Assembly (NCBI GenBank): GCA_013178165.1
Contig: JABLXG010000015.1
Coordinates: 1-64,000 of the forward strand
Reading direction: 5' to 3'
Source of the DNA: Anaerolineae bacterium
GTDB lineage: Bacteria > Chloroflexota > Anaerolineae > Aggregatilineales > Ch27
Length of the DNA stretch: 64,000 nucleotides
The notes under the pieces: model-generated
What the model was told of the DNA's origin: nothing
The model's database searches: none
The model's input: only the letters and a program-made list of their open reading frames with translations
Part shown: positions 51,853 through 59,940 of the stretch, one piece after another
Position numbering within the stretch: position 1 is the stretch's first letter
How the letters are laid out: each line of letters begins with the position of its first letter
Position numbers and translations under genes: made by a program

Positions 51853-52782
51853 TTACCTGGTTCTGGTGTACGGATCAAGGGCATCACGAAGGGCGTCACC
51901 GATCAGGTTGATCGACAGGACGACCAGCATAATGGCAACGCCAGGGGCGATGGTGAGGATGGGCATATCGCGCATGAACCGCTTTCCATCGCTAAGCATC
52001 GCCCCCCATTCAGGGGTGGGCGGTTGCGCCCCTAACCCCAGGAAGCTCAACGCTGCGGCGGAAAGTATGGCGCCCGCTACCCCAAACGTGGCCTGTACCA
52101 CCACGATGTTCACGAAATTGGGCACGATATGATGCACGATGATGTGCAGGTTGCTTGCTCCCAGCGCACGGCAGGCAGTGACATATTCCTGTTGCTTGAG
52201 CTGCAGAACCAGACCGCGCACCACTCTGGCGTATTCGATCCAGGCAATAGAAGCCAACACCAGCATGACATTGATTAAGCTCGCGCCAAGGATGCCTACA
52301 ATGGCAATAGCCAGAATAATAAAGGGGAAGGCATACAACAGATCGACCAGGCGCATGATCACCATGTCCACCACGCCGCCAAAGTAGCCGGCCAGTACGC
52401 CCAGGGTGACGCCGATCGAGCCGGAAATGCCGACAACGATCAGTCCCACCACCATCGAGATTCGCCCACCGTAAATCAACCGCGAGAGCGTGTCCCGGCC
52501 TAGGTCATCCGTCCCCAGGAGATGGCCGTTGGTATTGGGCGGTAGCAGAGAGGCTGAGAAGTCAACCTCATACGGATCGTAGGGGCTGATCTGCGGTGCA
52601 AAAAGCGCCGCCAACCCCATGACGATCAGCAACCCGAAGCCCACCAGGGCGAGAGGGTTGCGGGCAAGCTGGGACACAATGGAGGCAAACAGTCCCCGTG
52701 AAGGCTCCCGCAGCTCACCTACCCAGTACTGCAGCGGTTGGCTGCGCTCTAGAGGAGCAGGTTTGTCAATAGCCACAGTCAA
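51853..52782 (-). CDS. dppC: Dipeptide/oligopeptide ABC permease, DppC type
   Basis: 309 aa from TTG 52782, one base after the dppB stop, so translation is coupled (GTG 52776 possible). The N-terminal OppC_N segment LARNPLALVGFGLLIVMGLA is followed by HLLGTDDLGRDTLSRLIYG, the classic DppC phrase. The EAA-like loop YVTACRALGASNLHIIVHHI is near residues 197-216. Five to six transmembrane helices. It pairs with dppB to form the channel. Confidence 0.92.
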   Translation of the reverse strand: MTVAIDKPAPLERSQPLQYWVGELREPSRGLFASIVSQLARNPLALVGFGLLIVMGLAALFAPQISPYDPYEVDFSASLLPPNTNGHLLGTDDLGRDTLSRLIYGGRISMVVGLIVVGISGSIGVTLGVLAGYFGGVVDMVIMRLVDLLYAFPFIILAIAIVGILGASLINVMLVLASIAWIEYARVVRGLVLQLKQQEYVTACRALGASNLHIIVHHIVPNFVNIVVVQATFGVAGAILSAAALSFLGLGAQPPTPEWGAMLSDGKRFMRDMPILTIAPGVAIMLVVLSINLIGDALRDALDPYTRTR

Positions 52783-52783
52783 T

Positions 52784-53731
52784 TTACTCCAGCCGGATGC
52801 GTGGATCGATCACCGAATACAGGATGTCTATGATCAGGTTGACGACGATGTAGATTGCCGAGAAGAAAATGGTGGTGCCCAGGATGATGGGGTAGTCCCG
52901 CCGGAAAACAGCATTGACGGCCAGGCGTCCGATGCCCGGCCAGGCGAAGATCATCTCGATGATCACCGCCCCACCCAGAAGGCCGGCAAACTGCAGGCCA
53001 AGCACAGTCACAATAGGGATCAACACATTGGGCAAGATATGACGGAACAGCACCTGGCGCTCTTTAAGCCCCTTGCTACGCGCCGTCATCACATAGTCCA
53101 TGTTCTGCACTTCCAGCACCGCAGAGCGCACAATACGGGCATTGTAGCCGATCAGCCCCAGTGAAAGGGTTAGCGTTGGCAGGACCAGGTGATTCAGACG
53201 GTTAAGGATGATCCCTTCTCCCCGGCCAGAGGTGGGCAGCACATTGAACTGGATAGAGAACAACAGAATGAACATGATCCCCAGCCAGAAGCTTGGCATG
53301 GAGAAGCCCACCAGGGCGAGACTCGTCGTGGCGTTATCCAAGATGGAGCCACGCCAGGTGGCCGCCATGAACCCCAGGGGAACAGACAATAAGGTCACCA
53401 GCAGGATCGAAGTCAGCGCCAGTTCCAGGGTGGCTGGCATGCGGGACAGGATTTCCTCAAGCACCGGGCGACGGGACGTGATAGAAATGCCCAGGTCGCC
53501 CCGCATGAGATTGCCAATGTAGCGGAAGTACTGGACGGGTATGGGGTCATTCAAGCCCAGGTCCTCGCGCATACGTTCGAGTTGCGCCGGGCTGAAATCG
53601 CTGATACGCAGGCCAAAACGCGCGGAAATGGGGTCGCCCGGCGTGAACTGGAACAGGATGAACACCACCGTGGCGACGCCAACGAGAAGGAATGGGATCA
53701 TGACTAACCGGAGGGTAATATATTTGAGCAT
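52784..53731 (-). CDS. dppB: Dipeptide/oligopeptide ABC permease, DppB type
   Basis: 315 aa from ATG 53731; no clear ribosome site precedes it. Six helices with the DppB start (LKYITLRLVMIPFLLVGVATVVFIL), FQFTPGDPIS, and the EAA loop YVMTARSKGLKERQVLFRH near 218-236. It is the first gene of the operon. The 150 bp upstream contain a CACCTT/AAGGTG inverted repeat (53751-53770) and IS debris, so the promoter may partly derive from inserted DNA. Confidence 0.92.
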   Translation of the reverse strand: MLKYITLRLVMIPFLLVGVATVVFILFQFTPGDPISARFGLRISDFSPAQLERMREDLGLNDPIPVQYFRYIGNLMRGDLGISITSRRPVLEEILSRMPATLELALTSILLVTLLSVPLGFMAATWRGSILDNATTSLALVGFSMPSFWLGIMFILLFSIQFNVLPTSGRGEGIILNRLNHLVLPTLTLSLGLIGYNARIVRSAVLEVQNMDYVMTARSKGLKERQVLFRHILPNVLIPIVTVLGLQFAGLLGGAVIIEMIFAWPGIGRLAVNAVFRRDYPIILGTTIFFSAIYIVVNLIIDILYSVIDPRIRLE

Positions 53732-53825
53732 GGTTGTTGTTTGAAGAGCACACCTTGTTAGTTAAAGGTGTTCATACTGCACTCCCTGAAATGAACCCCG
53801 CCAAACGACCTTCGGAGGAGGCGGC

Positions 53826-53886
53826 ATGAACAACACCTATATTGTAACGGTATATGGCGTCCTTGATGATCTATTGCTTGGTTCTG
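53826..53886 (+). pseudogene. Transposase N-terminus cut by the second MITE
   Basis: After a strong GGAGGAGGCGGC ribosome site, an ATG at 53826 opens MNNTYIVTVYGVLDDLLLGS and runs into the left end of the 255-bp element at 53887. The N-terminal phrase resembles starts of IS982/IS4-like transposases (from memory, so tentative). Only about 20 codons survive. The remainder is not found downstream of the element, so a deletion probably accompanied or followed insertion. Confidence 0.5.
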
Positions 53887-54141
53887 TGTACTACCGGGCT
53901 TCTTGGCAAACAGTTGCCAGGCAGGCATTGACGGTCTCGATGGGGCGTTTGCACTCATAGAACTGCGTCCGCGACATCCCGCGCTGACGGCACGCTTCAC
54001 TCCCATCGCCCGGCGCCTGGACCAGCTCCAGTACGCTCAACCGTCGGCGTGTTACTTGCGCTTCGGCAGCTATGTGCCTCTCTCCTTTTTGCCGCTGCTA
54101 TTATCTATCCGATCTGTTCGGAGAGGAAACCTAGTCGTACA
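53887..54141 (-). mobile_element. Non-autonomous IS481-like element (MITE), copy 2
   Basis: 255 bp in the same orientation as copy 1, with six base differences. Ends: TGTACTACCGGGCTTC and, read inward from the right, TGTACGACTAGGTTTC (12 of 16 positions match). It has the same internally deleted transposase frame on the minus strand, with helix-turn-helix start fused in frame to the C-terminal RPIETVNAYL region. It sits inside the transposase remnant at 53826. The pair brackets the dpp operon and MOSC gene, about 5 kb, in direct orientation, so recombination between copies could delete that segment. Confidence 0.82.
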
Positions 54142-54160
54142 CCTGAAAGAAGGGAACAAC

Positions 54161-54221
54161 CCGGTAATATTATCAAATAAACGAACCACCCCCCTTTGGT
54201 AACATCATCTTTTGGTTTGAC
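54161..54221 (-). repeat. Solo end of the same IS type as at the window start
   Basis: GGTAATAT (54163-54170) and GGTAACAT (54198-54205) lie 35 bp apart, with GAACCA and a C-run between them and ATC(W)4T-type sequence after each. The arrangement and spacing equal those at 61-120. No transposase is next to it; the MITE end is 19 bp to the left. It is a relic of an element otherwise lost. Confidence 0.6.
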
Positions 54222-54296
54222 AGCCAGGGCGGCCAGGACATCATCCCTACTTCCAGCAGATGAGACGCTGACAGCCCTGGCTGGCGCCCGGCCAGC

Positions 54297-54323
54297 AAAA
54301 AAAGCCGTCCTTCATCGGACGGC
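54297..54323 (-). terminator. Terminator of the secreted Cys-rich gene
   Basis: GCCGTCC (54304-54310) pairs with GGACGGC (54317-54323). On the minus strand seven T follow (54297-54303). It lies 31 bp after the stop at 54354. Confidence 0.9.
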
Positions 54324-54353
54324 CAGCAGCATCCTATTGTCGGCGCAGGGCAG

Positions 54354-54962
54354 CTAATCGAGCAGCCCGCAGGGCACACCATCGCAGATGTCATCGCACC
54401 ACCACAGACCACCCTCCCATTCGCACAGCAGGTCGCAGTAGGTGGTGCCCCGCTGCTCATTGTAGGGGTTGATGTACTCACATAGAGGTTCCGTTTCCTC
54501 CGGCTCCGGCACGCCGCAGGTGTCCTTCTCCCGGCTCAACCGCTCGCCCGTCAGCAGGGAGAAGACCTCCACCTCGGCGCTGTCACGCGGGCAATCCCAC
54601 CAGCGAGCCGTCCACAGCTCGTTTCCGTTAATCACGTTGACCTGGATCTGCCAGGTGTTGAGGATGTAAACACCAATACGACCGTCCAGCGTGCCGCCGA
54701 CTTTGGTATAGGTCTGCGGGCGGCTGATGTCCAGGTTATCGTAGGGGACAGTCAGTACCAGATCGACGCCACCGGGGCCGACGCCGTAAATGTCAATCCC
54801 GGTCTCGCCGCAATACAGGACAACCGGCGCGGCTTCGTCGCAGTTCAGCCGGCCATCGGGTCCCTGGCCAACGGCCACCCGCCCGTCGCTGAACAACGAA
54901 GCGCCCACCAGTACCACGGCCAGCGCCGCCAGCATGAGGATGGTCTTTCTGCGGATCAACAT
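54354..54962 (-). CDS. Secreted cysteine-rich hypothetical protein
   Basis: 202 aa. Signal peptide residues 1-~33 (RRKTILMLAALAVVLVGASL, ending AVGQG). The mature part is acidic with at least ten cysteines. Six of these lie in the last ~45 residues (CEYINPYNEQ..., CDLLCEWEGGLWWCDDIC), suggesting a disulfide-bonded extracytoplasmic protein. No family recognised. A clean terminator follows. Its neighbours, IS debris and an alpha/beta hydrolase, give no functional hint. Confidence 0.7.
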   Translation of the reverse strand: MLIRRKTILMLAALAVVLVGASLFSDGRVAVGQGPDGRLNCDEAAPVVLYCGETGIDIYGVGPGGVDLVLTVPYDNLDISRPQTYTKVGGTLDGRIGVYILNTWQIQVNVINGNELWTARWWDCPRDSAEVEVFSLLTGERLSREKDTCGVPEPEETEPLCEYINPYNEQRGTTYCDLLCEWEGGLWWCDDICDGVPCGLLD

Positions 54963-55145
54963 GGCTCCTGTAATCTCCCTTCGGTTCCAGTTTACGGGGT
55001 TGGGGGCCAGGCATGTCCTTCATTTTGTCGGCGCCCGGCATCAGTTACTTTCACTATAGTCGTATTTGGCCTCCCTGCGCCAGCGAATCGCGGTTCCGGC
55101 GCTATAATTTTAGAGCGAATTTATAATTCCCAGGAGGCTACCCCC

Positions 55146-56027
55146 ATGATCGATTTCTTCCGGGAACCGCTGGAACTGAATCCACAGACCCGCACCGCCC
55201 TGCCGGGCCAGTTTGTGACCCTGCCGGATGGCGTGACGCACTACGAACTGACCGGCCCGGAAGATGGCCAGGTAGTCGTGCTCATTCACGGCTTTTCCAC
55301 GCCCATGTTCCTCTGGGACCCGACCGTCCCCGCGCTGACAGCCGCCGGCCTGCGCGTCCTGCGTTATGACCTGTTGGGGCGCGGCTTTTCCGATCGCCCG
55401 CCCGTGAGCTACGATGCTGAGCTGTTCGACCGCCAGCTCCTCCATCTGCTTGACGCGCTGGGGTTGAGCGCGCCAGTTGACCTGCTGGGGTTGTCGATGG
55501 GCGGGGCGATCGCCGTCAACTTCACCGATCGCCACCCGGAGCGCGTCCGGCGGCTGGGGCTGGAGGGTCCAGCGGGCTTTTCCACAAGCGTGACGCTGCG
55601 GGCGCTGGCGCTCTTTGTGCCGGTGCTGGGCGAAGTGTTGATGAGCCTGGCCGGGAACTGGTTGATCGTCGGCGGGCTGCCGCGCGACTTTTACCGGCCA
55701 GAGCGTTATCCAGAGTACACGGAAAAATACCGGGCGCAGCTGCCCTATAAGGGCTTCAAACGGGCCATCCTCTCCACCATGCGCCACATGAAGCTCGCCG
55801 GCCTGGCGGATGCCTACGCCCGCGTGGGCCAGCAGGGCCGCCGGGTGCTGCTGATCTGGGGCCGCCAGGATATCACCGTGCCCTTCCCCGCCAGCCAACA
55901 GGTACTGGCAGCCATCCCGCAGGCCGAATTCCATCCCATCGACGAAGCCGGGCACATCCCGCACTACGAGCGCCCGGAGATCGTCAACCCGATTCTGGTC
56001 GCGTTCTTCGGGGGGGATGGCAGTTGA
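55146..56027 (+). CDS. Alpha/beta hydrolase
   Basis: 293 aa with CAGGAGG upstream and a TATAAT at 55103-55108. Oxyanion region VVLIHGFSTPMFLWD; nucleophile Ser117 in GLSMGG; acid Asp near 239 in LIWGRQDITVP; His near 267 in DEAGHIPHYE. The cap region is short and hydrophobic. Hydrolysis of an ester, lactone or C-C bond is expected; the substrate is unknown. Cytoplasmic (no signal peptide). Confidence 0.88.
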   Translation: MIDFFREPLELNPQTRTALPGQFVTLPDGVTHYELTGPEDGQVVVLIHGFSTPMFLWDPTVPALTAAGLRVLRYDLLGRGFSDRPPVSYDAELFDRQLLHLLDALGLSAPVDLLGLSMGGAIAVNFTDRHPERVRRLGLEGPAGFSTSVTLRALALFVPVLGEVLMSLAGNWLIVGGLPRDFYRPERYPEYTEKYRAQLPYKGFKRAILSTMRHMKLAGLADAYARVGQQGRRVLLIWGRQDITVPFPASQQVLAAIPQAEFHPIDEAGHIPHYERPEIVNPILVAFFGGDGS

Positions 56028-56182
56028 GAAACGGCACACGGCTCTGAGAGATCGAGTGCGGATCAACGCATTGTCATTCATGCGCCGATTTGCGGAGTGC
56101 CGCCGTGCACTCTGGCCAGGGGTTATACAGGGTAATGGGCCGCGCCAGCCCGGTGCGACCTGATCTGGAACGGGGGAAAACG

Positions 56183-56851
56183 ATGAGCCTGCTAGAAAAT
56201 ATCGAAGGGGCGCTGCGCGTTGGAGTCACGCTGATTCTTTCGCCGCTGCTGCGCGGCAGCTATAACCGCTGGGGAGCCACCGGCGAGGAGATCGCCCGCG
56301 CCCTGCCGGGCGACGATCTGGTTGCCGCGCCGAAGCTGGGTTACACGCGGGCGATCACCATCCGCGCCCCGGCGGCGGCCATCTGGCCCTGGCTGGCTCA
56401 GATCGGCCAGGGGCGCGGCGGCTTCTACAGCTACGACGGGCTGGAAAACCTGGCTGGCTGTAATATTCACAGCGCGGATCGCCTCCTGCCTGAGCATCAA
56501 GAGATCAGGCCCGGCGATGTGATCCGCCTGGGGCCGAAAGGCTACCCCTGCCAGCGGGTGGTGCGCGCCGATCCGCCGCATACGCTGCTGATGCTGGGCG
56601 CCGACCCCAAAACCGAGCAGGCTCCGGATTACCCCGCCCCGCGCTCGGAGAGCGACTCGATAGCCTCCTGGCTGTTTCATCTGGTCGAGCAGCCGGACGG
56701 CACAACCCGCCTGATCGTCCGCCAGCGCCTGGATTACGGCCGCAAGCTGGCCCTGCTCTGGCGGATCGTGGAACCGCTCAATTTTGTGATGGAGCGCAAG
56801 ATGTTGCTGGGAATCAAGCGCCGCGCTGAGGCCGACCCGCGCGGGGTCTGA
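56183..56851 (+). CDS. SRPBCC-family (START-like) protein
   Basis: 222 aa from ATG 56183. An N-terminal hydrophobic segment (VGVTLILSPLLRG) may contact the membrane. The following ~170 residues show the SRPBCC ligand-binding pattern: ITIRAPAAAIWPWLAQIGQGRGGFYSYDGLENL, then a beta-rich region ending in a long C-terminal helix. This variant, with WLxQIGQGRGGFYSYDxLE, is common in Actinobacteria and Chloroflexota as an uncharacterised protein. It probably binds a lipid or other hydrophobic ligand. Confidence 0.75.
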   Translation: MSLLENIEGALRVGVTLILSPLLRGSYNRWGATGEEIARALPGDDLVAAPKLGYTRAITIRAPAAAIWPWLAQIGQGRGGFYSYDGLENLAGCNIHSADRLLPEHQEIRPGDVIRLGPKGYPCQRVVRADPPHTLLMLGADPKTEQAPDYPAPRSESDSIASWLFHLVEQPDGTTRLIVRQRLDYGRKLALLWRIVEPLNFVMERKMLLGIKRRAEADPRGV

Positions 56852-56891
56852 CCCGCTGCGCCGCCACATACGCCCGTGCAAGGAGGATCAG

Positions 56892-58304
56892 ATGCCCACT
56901 GCTCATGAATACGCCCGCGCCAACGCGCCCCGCTTTGAGGCCGAACTGGTCGACCTGCTGCGCATCCCCAGCATCAGCACGCTCAGGGAACACGCTGTAG
57001 ACGTGGAACACGCCGCCGAGTGGATCGCCGCTGCGATGAAGGCCAGCGGTCTGCAGACGGCCCGTATTCTGCGCCAGGAGGGCAGCCTGCCGCTGGTTTA
57101 CGGCGAATGGTCGGGGGCCGGGCCAAAGGCGCCCACCCTGCTCGTTTATTGCCACTTCGATGTGCAACCCGCCGCCCTGGAAGACGGCTGGGAAACTGAC
57201 CCGTTTTCCCCGGTAGAACGCGAGGGGCGGCTGTACGCACGCGGCGCGCTGGACAGCAAATGCCACGTGGTGGCCTGGCTGAAAGCTGTTGAATCCCTGC
57301 TGGCAGCGGATGCGCCATGCCCGGTCAACTTCAAGCTGCTCTTTGAGGGCGAGGAAGAATCCGACTCCGGCCACATCACCGGCTTTGTGGCCACCCACCC
57401 TGACCGGCTGCACGCCGACGTAGTCATCATTTCCGATGGTTCCTTCCCGGATGAGCAGCAGCCGGTGCTGAACTATGGCCTGCGCGGGATCGTGGAGATG
57501 GAACTGACTGTCAGCGGCCCGCGCCGCGATGTGCATAGCGGCCACTATGGCGGCACCGTCCATAACCCGATCCAGGCGCTGGCGGAGATTCTGGCCGCGC
57601 TGCACGACGCCGATGGGCGGGTGACCGTCCCCGGTTTTTACGACGATGTCCGGCCCCTGGACGATGAGGAGCGCGCCCTGCTGGCCCGCGGCGCGGACTG
57701 GATCGCGGCGGAATGGGCGGCAGTGGCCGGCGCGCCACAGCCCTGGGGCGAACCGGAATACCCCTTGCATGAACGGATCGGGACGCGGCCCACCCTGGAA
57801 TTCAACGGCATCAGTGGCGGCTTCACCGGCGATGGATTTAAGACCATCATCCCGGCCCGCGCCTCGGCCAAGCTGAGCTGCCGCCTGGTGCCCAACCAGG
57901 ACCCGGCCCGCATCTATGCCCTGGTGCGCGACTACATTGCCGCCATCACCCCGCCCACGGTACAGGCCAGCCTGCGCCTGGTGGGTGCCGGGGCGCCGGG
58001 CATCGTGCTCCCGCGGGATACCCAGGCCATGCGTGCCGCTATCCAGGCGTATGAGTACGCCTGGGGTGTAACCCCAATTTTCAATCGGGAAGGGGGCAGC
58101 GTGCCGATCGCCACCGCCTTCCGTCAGCATCTCAGCGCGCCACTGCTGCTGATGCCTTTCGGCTTTAAAGGCGGCGGGGCGCACGGCCCCAACGAATATA
58201 TTCCCCTGCACATGTTCCACCGGGGCATTGCCGCGGCCATCCAGCTGGCCTACGAATACGCCGGGCTGACTGGCCTGAGCCGCATCTTTGAGGGGCAGCG
58301 CTAG
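56892..58304 (+). CDS. M20-family dipeptidase/peptidase
   Basis: 470 aa with AAGGAGGATC upstream. Metal ligands: His88 and Asp90 (YCHFDVQP), Asp121 (RGALDSKCH), catalytic Glu154 and ligand Glu155 (LFEGEEES), and a C-terminal His in GGGAHGPNEYIPL. A dimerisation (lid) domain lies between ~200 and 360 (SGPRRDVHSGHYGG). It matches the CNDP/carnosinase-like branch that cleaves dipeptides or acylated amino acids in the cytoplasm. It begins 40 bp after the SRPBCC gene. Confidence 0.9.
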   Translation: MPTAHEYARANAPRFEAELVDLLRIPSISTLREHAVDVEHAAEWIAAAMKASGLQTARILRQEGSLPLVYGEWSGAGPKAPTLLVYCHFDVQPAALEDGWETDPFSPVEREGRLYARGALDSKCHVVAWLKAVESLLAADAPCPVNFKLLFEGEEESDSGHITGFVATHPDRLHADVVIISDGSFPDEQQPVLNYGLRGIVEMELTVSGPRRDVHSGHYGGTVHNPIQALAEILAALHDADGRVTVPGFYDDVRPLDDEERALLARGADWIAAEWAAVAGAPQPWGEPEYPLHERIGTRPTLEFNGISGGFTGDGFKTIIPARASAKLSCRLVPNQDPARIYALVRDYIAAITPPTVQASLRLVGAGAPGIVLPRDTQAMRAAIQAYEYAWGVTPIFNREGGSVPIATAFRQHLSAPLLLMPFGFKGGGAHGPNEYIPLHMFHRGIAAAIQLAYEYAGLTGLSRIFEGQR

Positions 58305-58337
58305 GGCACAGACAGGGCAATTTTAAGGTTTTGCTGC

Positions 58338-58386
58338 TGGACAAAACAGAACATTCGTGCTATTCTGATATCAGAACATACGTTCG
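58338..58386 (+). promoter_or_regulatory. SOS-type promoter of the small gene at 58413
   Basis: TGGACA (58338-58343) and TATTCT (58361-58366) are spaced by 17 bp. AGAACATACGTTCG at 58373-58386 differs by one base from the CGAAC-N4-GTTCG LexA operator found in the lexA promoter. A weaker half-matching site, AGAACATTCGTGC, overlaps the spacer (58348-58360). LexA bound at one or both would block transcription. The sequence match is visible; regulation is inferred. Confidence 0.65.
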
Positions 58387-58412
58387 CGGATGGCCCACAA
58401 GGAGCAGCACGG

Positions 58413-58631
58413 ATGACCGCCATTGACCTCTCCCAACCCCACTGGCTGGCAACCGCGTGGCGCTGGCTGGGGCGGCTGATCCTCCCCGCCGGGCGGGCGC
58501 CAGCGACAGAATCAACGCCGCCTGCGCCGCCGGCAGCGGAGGCAAGCCTGGCCCTCGGTGTGGGCCGCCGCTTCCCCATCGCGCCGGAGCGCGCGCCCCT
58601 GTTTTACCGCGCCGCGGATGAGTCCTGGTGA
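58413..58631 (+). CDS. Small protein, probably SOS-controlled
   Basis: 72 aa. CAAGGAGCAGCACGG gives a good ribosome site. The sequence has an N-terminal amphipathic or hydrophobic stretch (WLATAWRWLGRLILPAG), a Pro/Ala/Glu linker, and a C-terminal GVGRRFPIAPERAPLFYRAADESW. No family recognised. The promoter carries a near-perfect LexA box, so it is likely induced by DNA damage. Small SOS proteins in other bacteria often delay cell division (SulA, YneA) or assist repair; nothing here proves either role. Confidence 0.65.
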   Translation: MTAIDLSQPHWLATAWRWLGRLILPAGRAPATESTPPAPPAAEASLALGVGRRFPIAPERAPLFYRAADESW

Positions 58632-58891
58632 CCTCGCTGGCACGGCCCCCGTCGTGGTGGGCGGGCTGACACGGCTGGCGGTGTACTGGTAGGTTATGGT
58701 TCCGCCGTGGCGGCCCGCCCGCCTGACCGTGGGGCGGCGTTCCCCTGGCCTGCGGCCGCAGCGATGCTGCGGGCGTAGCGATGCTGGGGGCGCAGCGCCC
58801 CGGCCATCCTGCCTCTTTTCTTTGCCGCCGTCTGCGGTACACTTGCCGCCGTTCTGCTGATCCGCACCTGCCCCCAAAAGAGCATCTACCC

Positions 58892-59806
58892 GTGATCGTT
58901 GCATACCTGGGCCATCTGGCCGCGTTGGGCACATCTGTTGCCTGGAGCTTTACCTCTGTTCTGTTCACGCTGGCGGGTCGGCGGGTAGGATCGCCGGTGG
59001 TCAACCGCACCCGCCTGTTGCTGGCGATCCTGCTGGTGGCCATCACCCACCGCCTGACTCTGGGTAGCTTCCTGCCGCTGGACGCAGAGCCATTCCGCTG
59101 GGGCTGGCTGGCGCTTTCCGGCCTGATCGGTTTCGTGCTGGGGGATACCTTTCTCTTTCAGGCGCTCGTGCTGATCGGCCCGCGCCTGTCGATGCTGCTG
59201 ATGGCCCTCTCGCCGGTGTTTTCCACCCTGCTGGCCTGGGTTCTGCTGGGCGAGAGGCTGACGGCCCTGGAACTGCTGGGCATTGCCCTGACGCTCGGCG
59301 GGGTGATGCTGGTCGTCGCCGACCGGCAGAACGGCGACTCGCGGGCGCTGGCGGTGGAGTCGCCGCGCCAGTACACCGTGGGCGTGCTGTATGGGCTGGG
59401 CGGCGCACTGGGCCAGGCGCTGGGCCTGTACGCCTCGCGGATGGGGCTGGTGGGGGACTTCCCGGCGCTCTCCGGCAACCTGATCCGCCTGATCACCGCC
59501 GCACTGGTGATGTGGCTGCTGGCGGCGGCGCGCGGGCAGGTGCGCGCCAGCCTCCAGGCATGGCAGGCGCGGCCAGACGCACTCAAGTTCGTCATCGGGG
59601 GCGCCGTCTTTGGGCCGTTTATCGGGGTGTGGCTATCGCTGCTGGCAGTCCAGCACGCCCCAATGGGCATCGCTTCCACGCTGATGAGCCTGGCCCCGGT
59701 GCTGCTGATCCCGATCAGCCGCGCCCTCTTCGGCGACCGGATCACCGGGCGGGCCATCCTGGGGACAGTGGTGGCCTTTGCGGGGACGGCCCTGCTGTTC
59801 CTGTGA
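58892..59806 (+). CDS. EamA-family (DMT) transporter
   Basis: 304 aa from GTG 58892 (VIVAYLGHLA); a longer upstream frame lacks a ribosome site. Ten transmembrane helices in two EamA repeats: the first includes GDTFLFQALVLIGPRLSMLLMALSPV near 90-115, and the second SLLAVQHAPMGIASTLMSLAPVLLIP near 249-274. Inner-membrane exporter or importer of small metabolites; the substrate is unknown. Confidence 0.85.
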   Translation: MIVAYLGHLAALGTSVAWSFTSVLFTLAGRRVGSPVVNRTRLLLAILLVAITHRLTLGSFLPLDAEPFRWGWLALSGLIGFVLGDTFLFQALVLIGPRLSMLLMALSPVFSTLLAWVLLGERLTALELLGIALTLGGVMLVVADRQNGDSRALAVESPRQYTVGVLYGLGGALGQALGLYASRMGLVGDFPALSGNLIRLITAALVMWLLAAARGQVRASLQAWQARPDALKFVIGGAVFGPFIGVWLSLLAVQHAPMGIASTLMSLAPVLLIPISRALFGDRITGRAILGTVVAFAGTALLFL

Positions 59807-59940
59807 GCCGGCCCACGTCGGGCACGGTCGGGGTCGCTGGCAGGGCTTCGCCTGCACGCGGGCTGATTGCACGCCAGCAGGCAGCGGGTTATCGTTATAT
59901 CCAGGTCAGCGGAACGTGCACAGAGATAAGGATGCCTGTC

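Noticed and set aside
58745-58800. Tandem ~17-bp units AGCGATGCTG(C/G)GGGCG
   Set aside because: There are only two to three imperfect units in very GC-rich DNA. No wider array or CRISPR-like spacing is present.
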